Assembly (NCBI GenBank): GCA_023807065.1
Contig: JAJJLU010003524.1
Location: 1-60,014, forward strand
Origin: Isotricha intestinalis
Lineage: Eukaryota > Ciliophora > Litostomatea > Vestibuliferida > Isotrichidae
Length of the DNA: 60,014 bases
Direction of reading: 5' to 3'
The notes beneath the pieces were generated by a model. It was given only the letters and a program-made list of their open reading frames with translations, was not told the DNA's origin and made no database searches. This document shows, in pieces, positions 26,445 through 38,600 of this stretch. Position 1 is the first letter of the stretch. Every line of letters begins with the position of its first letter. The position numbers and the translations under genes were made by a program.

Positions 26445-28568
26445 ATGTCGAAAATATCTAACCCAAATATAAATGTTATTTGTCGTTTTCGTCCAATGAA
26501 TCAACTGGAAAAAACAAACGGAAATGAGATGGTAGCCGATTTTACATCTGAAAAAACATTAACATTTAAATCAACTCGTGAAAATAACAAATATAAATTT
26601 GCTTTTGACAGAGTATTTCCTCCAACAACAACTCAAGAAGAAATATACAACAGTGTAGTTAGGGAAATAATAGACAGTGTGATAGATGGATATAATGGAA
26701 CAATATTAGCATATGGTCAAACATCATCAGGTAAAACTCACACAATGCAAGGAGATATAAGAGATCCTGTTAATATGGGAATTATACCAAGAATGGTTTA
26801 TCATATTTTTGATTATATTGGTGGATGTGGTGATGAATTTGAATTTAGTGTTAAAGCTTCTATGATTGAAATTTATCAAGAAAAAATTAGAGATTTAATT
26901 GATATTTCAAGAACTGATTTAAGTGTTAAGGAAGATAAAAAAAATGGGATTTATGTTCATAATGTTAGTGAAAAATATGCTGGAGGACCTATGGATGTTT
27001 TAGAAATTATGAAATTGGGTTCTGATAATAGAGCTCAAGCTGCTACTAATATGAATGAACATTCTAGTAGAAGTCATTCTATTTTTATTCTTACTTTTAA
27101 TTCAAACAATAAAAAAGAAGGAGTTGCAAAAACAGGGAAGTTATATTTAGTAGATTTAGCTGGAAGTGAAAAAATTGCTAAAACAGGAGCAACAGGAACA
27201 ACATTAGAAGAAGCTAAAATTATAAATAAATCTCTTACTACCTTAGGTATGGTTATTAATGCCTTAACTGATGGGAAAAGTATTCATATACCTTATAGAG
27301 ATAGTAAATTAACAAGAGTTTTACAAGAAAGTTTAGGAGGTAATTCAAAAACATGTTTAATTATTACTTGTAGTCCTTCAGTTTATAATGAAAGTGAAAC
27401 TTTGAGTACTTTAAGATTTGGTGAAAGAGCTAAAAAGATTAAAAATAAACCTAAGGTTAATAAAGAATATACTGTTGAAGAATTACAAAGAGTTATTGAA
27501 GATTTAACTTTAAAATTAGAAAAAGCAAATGAAAGAATAAGACAACTTGAAAATTTCATAAGAAATAATGGATTAAAAGTTCCAAGTATATATTCAACAA
27601 GTAAGGCCACTGAATCTAAAAAAGGATTTAAGTTTACAATAGAGGAACAGAAAGAATTAAATGAATTAAAGCAACAATATGATGGAGAACAAATTGAAAT
27701 TGAAGATAGAATTAAAAAAATAATTCAAACAGTTGAGGATGGATATGATGAATCATCAATAAAAGATCTGATTGCAATGTTATTAAGTGCTCAAGAAAAA
27801 ATAAAAGAAAGAGAAATTGATTATCAACAGAAAAAAGAAAATCTTGAAAAATTACAAGAAAAAGCAATTAATGATAATACAGCTGAAGCTATTTCTCAAG
27901 GAGATCCAGCTTTTAAAGCTATTTCATCAATGAAATTAAACGTCAATACCTTTTTAAATAAATTACAAAATGAAGCAAAATTAAATAAAAATACTAATAT
28001 GATTGATTTAATAAGTGATTTCCAACAAAAATTCTCAGAAGAAAATAAATACGACTCATCAAAAGAAGAAAATGAAAACAATTTAGCATCAAATGAAGAA
28101 TTTGAAAAAATGAAAATTGAATTAGAAGAAATAAATAAAAAATATATAAATGAAATAAATATATATAAAGAAACAATGGATCAAAAAATTATTGAATTAT
28201 CAGAATCAAAATCAAAGTATGAAGAATTAAAATTTGACTTTGATACATATAAAGAAGCAAGTAAATTACCAAATGATGCACATCAAAATCAAAAAAATTT
28301 AGCTATGTTAAAAATAAGAATTCAAGAATTGAGTCAAGAAAAAGGAAATTTAGAATATTCTCTAAGGCAACAGATGTCAGAAATTAAAAATTTAAAATCA
28401 GCAATTGAAGAATATAAAAATACTATAGAAGATTATAATAAAAATAATAATTTAAGAGTTAGTATTGCTCTTCCTCATTTAGTTAAAAAAATACAAGGAG
28501 GACAACAAAATGATCCTTTAAGAGGTTCTGCTTTTGGAAAAAGTGTTCTAGGTAATTCAGTAAAATAG
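26445..28568 (+). CDS. Kinesin-1-like motor protein
   Basis: 707 residues, TAG stop. The reading frame is open slightly upstream, but the first ATG is at 26445 (MSKISNPNINVICRFRPMN). The motor domain occupies about 6-345: P-loop GQTSSGKTHTMQG, switch I NMNEHSSRSHSIF, switch II LVDLAGSEKIAKTGA, and the tubulin-binding segment HIPYRDSKLTRVLQESLGGN. A neck follows (KVNKEYTVEELQ), then coiled coil (about 350-680). The sequence around the nucleotide site and neck is closest to conventional kinesin-1, a plus-end-directed cargo motor. The stalk is shorter than the usual 900-1000 residues and no IAK tail motif is seen, so autoinhibition may differ. Convergent with the DENN gene 63 bp away. Confidence 0.93.
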   Translation: MSKISNPNINVICRFRPMNQLEKTNGNEMVADFTSEKTLTFKSTRENNKYKFAFDRVFPPTTTQEEIYNSVVREIIDSVIDGYNGTILAYGQTSSGKTHTMQGDIRDPVNMGIIPRMVYHIFDYIGGCGDEFEFSVKASMIEIYQEKIRDLIDISRTDLSVKEDKKNGIYVHNVSEKYAGGPMDVLEIMKLGSDNRAQAATNMNEHSSRSHSIFILTFNSNNKKEGVAKTGKLYLVDLAGSEKIAKTGATGTTLEEAKIINKSLTTLGMVINALTDGKSIHIPYRDSKLTRVLQESLGGNSKTCLIITCSPSVYNESETLSTLRFGERAKKIKNKPKVNKEYTVEELQRVIEDLTLKLEKANERIRQLENFIRNNGLKVPSIYSTSKATESKKGFKFTIEEQKELNELKQQYDGEQIEIEDRIKKIIQTVEDGYDESSIKDLIAMLLSAQEKIKEREIDYQQKKENLEKLQEKAINDNTAEAISQGDPAFKAISSMKLNVNTFLNKLQNEAKLNKNTNMIDLISDFQQKFSEENKYDSSKEENENNLASNEEFEKMKIELEEINKKYINEINIYKETMDQKIIELSESKSKYEELKFDFDTYKEASKLPNDAHQNQKNLAMLKIRIQELSQEKGNLEYSLRQQMSEIKNLKSAIEEYKNTIEDYNKNNNLRVSIALPHLVKKIQGGQQNDPLRGSAFGKSVLGNSVK

Positions 28569-28631
28569 AAAAAATATAATAAAATTTTAATTTTTAATGA
28601 AAAGGATTTCTAAATTAAATTATATTAATAA

Positions 28632-31600
28632 TTAATATTTTTTGGTTGCTAAAATATTTAATAATTTATCTCTTAAAATACTATAATTTTCTGAATTTTC
28701 TCCGAAATTATCCTTAATTAATTCTTCACCTACTTTTTTAATAAAATCTTTTTCTAATTTAAAAACAAACATATGATTTATAATTTGAAAAAGTACTTCT
28801 ATAATAAAATCTTCATCAATTTCATCTTTATTTTTCTTTTCAAATAATTCTACTTCAAACCATTTTTTCCAAAAATTGATTTGAACTATTTTAGCATAAG
28901 TATACATTTTAGGAAGTAATTTATCAAATATAGTAATAGTATTTTTTTTATTAACAATTTCTCCATAAAATTTAGAAGCTTTTAAAGCTTTAATTATGTC
29001 TTCTAATATAATTTCAGTTTCAGCTTCAGTTAAAAACCCTATTAAAGCATTAAATAAAAAGAATTCTAATAAATAAGAATAATCTTTATTTATTAATTTA
29101 ACATCTGTGTGATTTTGACTTAATAATTGTATAAAGTAATGTCTTCCAAAAGGATTTTTTAAAACATTACACATTTCAATTTTTTGATTTTCCTGATTTT
29201 TAATTGTTTCATCTGAATTGAAAAATTTAATCATAAAGTCTTTTATTTCCTCTTTTATTTTTTCTTTTTCTTCTTCTTTTATTTCAAGTTCGTTTTGTTT
29301 TTTCTTATTATCTTGTAATTTATGAATAATTTTAGGAGTAAAATCAAGTGTCATTTTCTTTTCGAATTTACTTTCTGGAAATTTATAAACTTTACAATCT
29401 TTACTTTTATAATTTTCATTTTTAATAATAATATCATTATAAAGGATTTTTTTAGACACATCAATAAAATCATTATTATGAGAAGTTCTTTCAGTTATAT
29501 CTTTATCAATTAAATTAAAATCAATTTCATCAAGTTTCACAAAATCAGGTTTAATATAAAAAATATGTTCTCCTTTAAAATTACTAGGAATTGATTTAAC
29601 TCTTTCATATCTTTTTGAAATTTGTTGATTAAAATAAGCATAATCATCTTTCAAAATATTTTGAGTAAATTGAATAAAATTTTGAGTGTCAGTAAATTCT
29701 TGATAAAATTCATGATCTTTTTTAGGTCTATTTTGAAGTAATAAATTTTTATTAAAAACTACTTCATCATCAATTTGAACTAAATAATTTGCATAATCAT
29801 ATAATATTTGAACAAAAAAATGGAGAAAAGCGTTTTTAATTTGTAAATCATAAACAGATAAAGAATTCATTGTTGAATTATGAGAAGAAATACTTGAACT
29901 TCTATTATTCTTTTCATTAGCATCTATATCTTCTTTAATTTTGGTTAATTCATCTCTTAATTCTTTTTCAATTTCCGTTGGCAATTTAGGAGTCTCCTTA
30001 TTTAAATATTTTAAATAATTAATCTTATTACTTGATTTAGCTTCAATTATATTTGAACTTAAATGAATAGTTTTCTTATCAATTGAAATAATAAAGAATT
30101 CATCATCTTTTATAGTACTTTCAATTTCTTTTAAAGTTTCAGCAACAAGAGGAATTAAATCTCTATTAATTCCATTAATAAAAGGAAGAAAAGCTTGTAA
30201 ATATTTTACCATTTGATCACTCATAATAGGAATAAAAGGATTAACCCATTGGAAAGGATATAATAATGAAACAAAGCAGTCAGTAACTTTACTTATTGTA
30301 TCATAATTTTTATCAAGAAATAATATTTTTTTTTCAAAAATCATTAATCTAAAAATAGTAATAATATTATCAATAGGAAATAATTGTAATAAAAGAGAAT
30401 AATTATTATTTAGTAAACTCATATCTTTATATTTAGGAGAAGTAATTTCAATATGAGTAGGATAATAAGGAATATAAAATCTTAATTTAGCATCTCTTTT
30501 AGGAATAGGAATAGAATTAATGAGATACATAATAGTTTCATTAATTAAAAAAGAATCATTATTATCAGCTAAAATTTTATAAATACTTTCAAGACATTTT
30601 AACATTTGATTAATATAAGGATATCTCGAAATAATACATAAACAAAAAGGTACATAAACATATTCAAGAAAACCTAAATTTTGACAAAATTCTAATTCAT
30701 TTTGAATTTTTTCAACATCTTTATCAGAAAGATCATTATCTAAATAACCATCAGCAAATTTCATTAAATGATGTTTTAAAGGATGCATAGAATAATTTTT
30801 AGAATAATTTAAACTATTCATTTTAATATAAAAATGATAAGTCATCATATAATATCTTTCACCTAATTGATTAGTAATAGGAGCCATGTAATTTTCAGTA
30901 ATTAAAGGATCTTCTTGATGATAACATACTTTAATTCCAGAAGGAAAACAAATTGTCGCTGCTAAATTATTTAATTCTAAATATTTTGTGTCTTCTAAAG
31001 GATATCTAAAAATTATTTCTGGTTGCATTGCTGGTAATTTTGAACAATCTTTATGTTTACAATATGAAATATATTTAATTTGAGATCTTTCTATTACTTT
31101 CCCATTTTCTTTTGGAAATGATGATATAAAAAATCCTTCACAAAATGTTTCTTTTCTTTTATCTTGGTTTTGCTCCATATATTTTTCAAAAGGAATTGAA
31201 TCTAAAAATGGACTTTTAGATGCTGGTTTTGATGTTGAAGATGTTGTGTTGGAATCTAATGATTCTCTATTTGCTAATTTTTTACTTTCTTCTTCTGAAT
31301 TTTCATCTTTTTTTTCTGGAGTTTCTGAAATTTCTTCTTTTGGAATTTCCACTTCTTTTTTTTTCATTTCTTCATTTGGAATTTCAACTTCTTTTTTATT
31401 TTCTTCTTTTGTTTCTATTATTATTTTATTTTCTTCTTTTTGTGGTTCTATTATTTTAATTTCTTCTTTTGTTTCTATTATTGTATTATTTTCTTCTTTT
31501 TGTGGTTCTATTATTTTATTTTCTTCTTTTGTTTCTATTATTATTTTTTTATCTTCTTTTTGTGGTTCTGGTATTCTTTTTTCTTCTTTTGTTTCTGTTA

Positions 31601-32469
31601 TTATTTTATTTTCTTCTTTTTGTGGTTCTGATATTTTAATTTCTTCTTTTGTTTCTATTATTTTATTTTCTTCTTTTTGTGGTTCTACTATTTTATTTTC
31701 TTTATTTTCTTTTTCTTCCTCATTTTTAACACTTATATTTTGTTTTGAAAAAATGGGTGTTTGTTTTAAGATTGGATTATTTGAAGTTTTTTTCTCAAAT
31801 TGACTTAAAATATTTAAATTTATTTTTTTAGGTAAATTTGTATTTGAAAAAGATTCTTTAGGAGGAATTGTACTTGTTTTAGATTGATTAAACATTTTTA
31901 ATCTATCTTGAAAATTAGAACTGGTATTTATTGGTTTGTTTTGAATGTTTTCACTTTTAATATCTGATTTATTATGAGTAAAAACTTCTCTTTTAGAAGC
32001 AACATTAAAAGATTTTAAACTTGTAGATTTATTTTTAATAATTAATTTAGCCTTTACTTTTGTATTTTCATTTACATTAAAATCAATTTCTTTTCCTTCT
32101 TCTGAAATTTCATAATTTTTTAAAACAATTTCAAATTTATCTGAATTTATTTTTTTTCCATTAATCACTAAATTAACATCAATTATTCCTTCTTCAATAT
32201 TTACACTTGAAAATGTAGTTTTATCATTTAAAAAATCAATTAAACCTTCTTTTATTGGTAATTCTTTTGTGCTTATTGAAATAGGAGATTTATCATTTAC
32301 ATTTCTTCTATAACTAAATGTTAAACTAAATTCTATTTATTTAAATAATCAAAATTACTTTTTTCTTTCATTAAATCACTAGCATTTGATAAAATTGTAT
32401 TTATAACTAATTTACATTATTTATTTTTTATTTACCATAAATATCACAATAATGATTATCTTCATTCAT
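28632..32469 (-). CDS. DENN-domain protein (three exons)
   Basis: Predicted coding sequence complement(join(28632..32332, 32359..32406, 32436..32469)), 1260 residues. The frame at 32168 has no ATG and stays open upstream to a TAG at 32333; two micro-introns then join it to the ATG at 32469, and the total is an exact multiple of three. After an N-terminal region (about 40-140) of unknown fold comes a 20-residue repeat block (KEENKIIxxTKEExKIxEPQ) and then upstream, core and downstream DENN parts: FCEGFFISSFPKENGKVIER, YPYINQMLKCLESIYKI, PIDNIITIFRLMIFEKKILF, LYPFQWVNPFIPIMS. DENN proteins are Rab exchange factors, so a role in membrane traffic is inferred. The last 400 residues are helical. 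Substrate Rab unknown. Confidence 0.82.
31381..31700 (-). repeat. 60-bp tandem repeat inside the DENN gene
   Basis: Five near-identical units of 60 bp (the last about 57 bp), each encoding about 20 residues of the form KEENKIIIETKEEIKIIEPQ. The units match base for base at most positions, for example TTCTTCTTTTGTTTCTATTA recurs every 60 bp. It codes a charged, probably extended or helical linker. Copy number is likely to vary between alleles. Confidence 0.9.
32333..32358 (-). other. 26-nt intron (DENN gene, intron 2)
   Basis: On the minus strand GTAATTTTGATTATTTAAAT...AAATAG. Removal joins ...MKEK and KFSLTFSYRRN in frame; left in, the frame hits stops. GTAA/TAG borders match the other two introns. 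Confidence 0.6.
32407..32435 (-). other. 29-nt intron (DENN gene, intron 1)
   Basis: On the minus strand GTAAATAAAAAATAAATAAT...TTAG. Removal joins the short first exon MNEDNHYCDIY to VINTILSNASDL in frame. It contains in-frame stops. Confidence 0.6.
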
Positions 32470-32600
32470 TTTTTTATTTAAATAAATGTTTTATAGAAAA
32501 TAAATAAATATATAAATTTTAATAGAATATCATAAAAATCAAATATACTAAATAAAAAAGTTTAAAAAAAATATACAAAAAAAAAATAAATTAAAAAAAA

Positions 32601-35600
32601 TTATTTTTTCTCATTATCAATCTTCACTTCTTCTTTTTTTTCTTCTTTTTTATCTTCAATCAATAAATTTTCCAAATCATCTTTTTTTACTTCTTCATCT
32701 TCATCATCTTCATACTCTTCATCTTTTTCTGCAAATTCATTACTATCTTCACTTTCTTCTTCTTCTTCGACATAATCTCTTTCCCCTTCTTTTAAATCAT
32801 TTTCTTCAACATGATCTTCAAAGTTATCTTGACAAGAAGGTAAAAACCCAATATTTTTTTCATCTAAATTAACCCTGGCATAATTATTAATTGCATTTAA
32901 AGAATAAAAAGGAGTGAATTCTAAATATAACATATAATTAACATAATTCCATAAATTATGTCTTGATTCTCTATGTTTAGTAAAATCTTCATCTTTTTTT
33001 TCTACATTAGCTCTTGTATCATGACAAATAAAACAATGATTAACTCTATCAATTTCTTTTTTTCTTTCCTGTTCTCTCATTTGAGAGAAAGTTCCTAAAA
33101 TAATACCGAAAATTAAATCGATCATAACAATAATACATATTAAAAAATAAGTAACATCATAAATAATCCTTGTAGCATAATTAATATTATTCCTCATATA
33201 AGAAATTCTCACCATTTGATCTGCTGCACCTCCTCTAGCACGAATACCAGCATCAATATTAGTAAGAAAACAGAAAATTAAACTTGAACAAAAATTATCA
33301 TCGTATCCTTCTTCAATTTCTTTTTGAAAATTTGAATTAAAGAAAAAAAATCCTATGTTAGTATAAAAATATACTAAAACTATCATTAAAAGAAATGTTG
33401 CTCCAATTTCTGATTTTTGAAGCTCAATTGATACTGCTATTCCCTTTAATGTTGAATTTAAACTTATTATTGCTAAAAGGAAAAAAGCATATATTAATTC
33501 TCCTCTATTCATTACTGAACCAATGAAACTTAAAATAAACATAATTAAAAGAGAATTAATATAATTTCTATTTATCATTGAATTTACAATTATAATAAAA
33601 ATTTTATTCCAAATAGTTAATTGATCTAAACTTATTTTATTTTCATCACAATATTTAACTTTATCTAAATTATAATATAATGGTAATTTAACATAAATCC
33701 AACTAATAATTAAAATACCATTTAAAGCACAAAAAAAGTATATACACTTATCATAAATATGTCCCCAATGATAAATAGAATTATCAATTGCATTTTGAAA
33801 TTCTTGTTTAATTTGAATTAAATGCCTTAATCTTCTTGTTTCATTTGGAATTGTATTTGTATAACCTTTTAACGTTGAAATCATAAAAATTAAAAAAAAT
33901 AATGCTATGAAATATATTATTAATTGAACATAATAATAATCTAAATTGATTATAAATTTTTGTAATTGATTTACTCTTGTGTTTTTAAAGTAATTAATTT
34001 CTTCTTTAAATAAAATTATATTTTTCACTAAATCTGATTTTTTACTTGTTTCATTTGTTCTATCAACAGTTAATAAAAATTCTTCTTTTGTCATATCAGA
34101 TAAATATTTTATCTCACTTGGAACTGTGAAAATAATTTTTTGATTTCTCTTTTCTTGAGCTAATCTTACTTCAATAACTTTAGTAATTATTTCAAAAAAT
34201 TTAATGCAAAAATAATGTTCAATAAATTCAGTATTTATAATTCTTTCTTTTTCATTTATTAAATTAATAGGTGCTATTTCATTTGTATTTTTTAAGGTTT
34301 TATTAAATAAATTAAACTTTCTTTTTGATTCTTCTTCTGAAATTTTTTCCACTTGTTTTATCATTTCTTCTGCATCAGGAGACATATTTTTTATACTTAA
34401 TAATTTGATATATCTATAATAATTATTAGCTAATTTAAACTCATCACTTTTTTTAGGCATTTCCTCATCAAAATATTCATTTTTAAAAAACTCATAAACT
34501 GTATAATCAAAAACAAATAAATTTTGTTCTATTTGTTTTTCATTATAATTAGAATAATATTCACTATATTTAATATCATCTTTTGTCATTTGATAAAAAT
34601 ATTTTTTAAGTGTGAAAATAATAGAAGATAAAACTCTATTAATAGTTAAAAATTTCATTATTATTTTTTGAATTTCTTCGTTTCTTTTTTGTTCTAAAAT
34701 AGAAATAAATAAAGACATTAATAATAATTTAGTTTTAAAACCAAAATGAGATATTAAATAATCATCAAATAAAATATCAGTTACAATATGAACAAAATTA
34801 TGAAAAGAAAATAAAGTATTACTATTTATAAATTCATCTTTTTTAGTTTTATCATTTTCAATAATTAAAATATCTTCTTTATTTCCTTGAATTAATTCAA
34901 CTAATAATTCAACAATACAAAATTGAATATCATAATAATATTCAATATGAGGTTCATTTTTTGCTTTTCTAGTAATTAAAATTATTTTATGAAGAATATT
35001 AACTAAAAAACTGATTAAAGTCATTACTTCATTATTTTTATTCACTCCTTCTTTATTTTCTTCTTTTGATAAAAATTTATTTCTTAAAGTCAAGTTCATT
35101 TTACATTTAGAATTCTTTAAAAAATCATATTCAATTTGTCTTAAAAAAATTTGTTGGAAAAAAGAAGAATGAAATTCACATAACCATTTAAATATTTTAA
35201 CAATATTAAAGATTAAAATTTGATGAGTTTCACAATGTTCATATTCAATATTAAAATCACTAATAAAAAATTTAACAATTAAAGAATAAAATTGATTATT
35301 TAAATATTTTAAAAAACCTAATTCTTTACTTTGTTTCCCTCCTAAATTTTCCATAATAGAATTCTGAGTTTCTGTGGTTTCAATTTTTAATAATTTATAT
35401 AAGATAAGATAACATTGATTTTGATATTCTTCTTCTTTAAGAGATAAATTAATTAATATACATAAAAATAATCTTCTAAAATTTACTTCAAATTCAGCAC
35501 AAATTTCATTTAAAGAAAGAAAAAAAGATGAATTTTTATCAATATCATTTTTACTTTCTTTATATATTTTAAATATTTGTATTAAATATTCATTTGGAGA

Positions 35601-38600
35601 ATCATCATATTCAATATTTACTAATTCTTCATTTTGATTTTCTAATAAATTCTGTTCTGTTAATTGACTTTGATGATTTGGTTTATTTGGAAGAAAATTA
35701 TCTATTTTTTTTAATATATCTTTTTTTTTAACTAATAAACCAGTTTTTTTCTTTTTGTTTATTTCACAAGGAACAGATAGAATTTCTAATTCATTTTTAA
35801 TATTTACAAAAAAAGAATTTTCAACATCATAATTACTGAATTTTTCTATCATATCTAAAGTTTTTGGGTTTCTTATATAATGTAAAAAATTTCTATCAAA
35901 TATATCAAATAATTCAGTATAATCAAAAGGAGAAAATTTATTTCCATCTTTTAAATCAAAATAGTCTCTATAAGTTTCATTTTGGCTTTTTTCAGATAAA
36001 AAATTTTCTATATCAAAACCTTTAAATTTAATATTTTTTTCAAAATAAAGTGAATTTGAAAATTCAATAATATAATTTTTAACATATAATAATTTCATCA
36101 AAACTTGATAAACTCTTAACATTTTATTTCCTCCACAATTATGTGCATAACAAAATAAATTTTTTATAATTGCTGATAAAGGAATGATAATTCCTTTAAT
36201 AATATATCTAAAAAATTTTAATGAATGATTGGTATTCTTTTCATAAATATCTTTAATTATTCCTAATTCTTTTTCCCATAATTGAATTCCTTCTTCTAAT
36301 TCATTTAAATTATCATCATCATCACAATATTCTTTTTTATATAAATAATAATAAAAAGTTAAATATCTTGTTGGAAATTTATAATTTGAAACAAGAGGAT
36401 TATTTTTAATATGAATGTAATTATCTTCATTTTGTCCAAAGGCATTTATATATTCATAAGATTGATAACCTTGAATTTCATGATTAATAAATAATTTAAT
36501 TAAATTTAAATCATTTCCAAATGAAGTTCCTGATAATTTAAAACTTCTTCTTTTTACTCTTCCTATCTTTTTTTTTTTAAAATTTTCCTCAAATATCATT
36601 GAAGAATTATTTCCTAAATCAGATTGTCTGAAAAATAAAGTATATTTATATTTTTTAAAAAATCTTAATATTTCAGTTCTATAATCTAAATCAATATTAA
36701 TATCCTTTAAATCTTTTAAAAAAATATTAGAATTAATTGAATCTAAAACTGTTTTCCTATCTCTTCCATCTGAAGGATCAAATAATTTATTAATGAAGAT
36801 TAATATTATACATAAATTATCACTTGATATTGTTGATAAATTTAAAATAGGTATAAGAGAAAATAACAAATCTCTACAAACTCTTTTAATTAATTTAGGA
36901 TAATGATGTTTTGTTTGAAAAACTAATTTACTTAAAATCATAAGAAATAAATGTAATAAATCATCAGAAAAAGTTTCATTACTTAATAAAGTATTATTAT
37001 CATTATTGATTTCATTGTTATTAAAATTTTCTTTAAATAGAAAAATATATTGAAATAAAGTTTTAATAATGTGTTTTGAATTAGAAATTATTTCATCTTT
37101 CTTACAAATTATATCCGCAGCATATTCAAAAATTCTAAGAATATCTAAAGCAAATATTTTAGGAATTCTTAATATTATTGCTCTTAAAATAAAATGACTA
37201 AATATTAAAAAAGCATTATCACTATTATTCTCAATGAAATATCTTAAAAAAGTTAAATAATTAGAAATAAAATTTTTATGTTCCTCATTATTTTCATCAA
37301 ATTGAAATATATAAAAAAATTTAGATATTATAAAATAATATTGTGATTTAAATAAATAATGCTTAATTTCAGTTCCTTTTGCTTTTTCAATAATATTTTC
37401 TAAACTTTTAGACACTTCAATAAAAAGTTCATTATCATCAATTTGAGTAGAATAATAAGAAATATAATTATTTTCTAAAAAATCACAATGTTCAACAATA
37501 GTTTTATAAGTAGGATTATTATTAATAGTTAATTTAAATATATTTAAATAATTGTTACAATTATTTTGAAATTTATTTAAAGAAATACAATAATTATCAA
37601 CTGGACCAACTAAAAAAGTTAAAATTTTCATTCCATGATTTATTATTTTTTTACACCTTTTACTATTATTTTTATCTAAATTAGTATTTGGAGTTCTAAT
37701 AATTAAAATTGAATATGTTATTCTAATTACATTTCTACAAATTAATCTTCCTAATTCATTTTTAACAAAAAGAAAAGGGATAGAATTAGAAGAAATTGTT
37801 TTTCCTTTATCTCCTTTTCCTTCAGATTCAATATATCTAAAAAATATTTTATCATTATATGTATAAATAAAATAATGAATCATTTTAATAACAATTAAAA
37901 ATAATTTTATTTGTTTTTCAATGTTTTCTTCTCTTTTAAAAAACTCAAATCCTTTTTCTATTGAAAAACAAAATTTTGTCATTTCTGCAGTATTAAATAA
38001 AAAAAAAATAGAATATCTTTTTAAAATAGAACAAATTTGTATTAAGGTATCATAAGCGTCAATATAAATAATTTCAGAATTTAACATAAAAGTAATAACT
38101 TCAATAAAAAAATTAATATGATCAGTTGATTCAGGATAAATATTTTTATTATCTTTAATAATACATTTCCTTTGAATAGGAGAAAAATTTTCTATATCAT
38201 ATAATTTAAATTTACTCATTTTATTAGTTGAATTTCCTAAGGAAACCTTCCTAAAAAAAAATAAAATATTTTCGTAAAATTTCCACATAATAGGATTATC
38301 TTTATATTTAATATACTTGAAAATATTATATATAGTTTTAAAAGTAATTTTATTAATTGCTTCATTACAATAATATCTTAAAGGAATTCCTTTAATTCTT
38401 CCACAAATGAGGTTAAAATTTCTTAATGATAAAAAAAAATTAGTAACAAGGAAATTTTCTTTAATTTCATAACCCGAATATTCATTTAAATGATTAAATT
38501 CATTAACAACTTCTTCAAAATTAAAAAATAAAGATTTATAAGAATGTTTCCCTAAAAATAAAATATTAAAAAATTTCAAAGGTTCAATAATTCCCATAAT

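Noticed and set aside
31246..31803. Plus-strand 185-codon open frame with regular Ser/Phe/Cys repeats
   Set aside because: Antisense of the 60-bp repeat block in the DENN gene.
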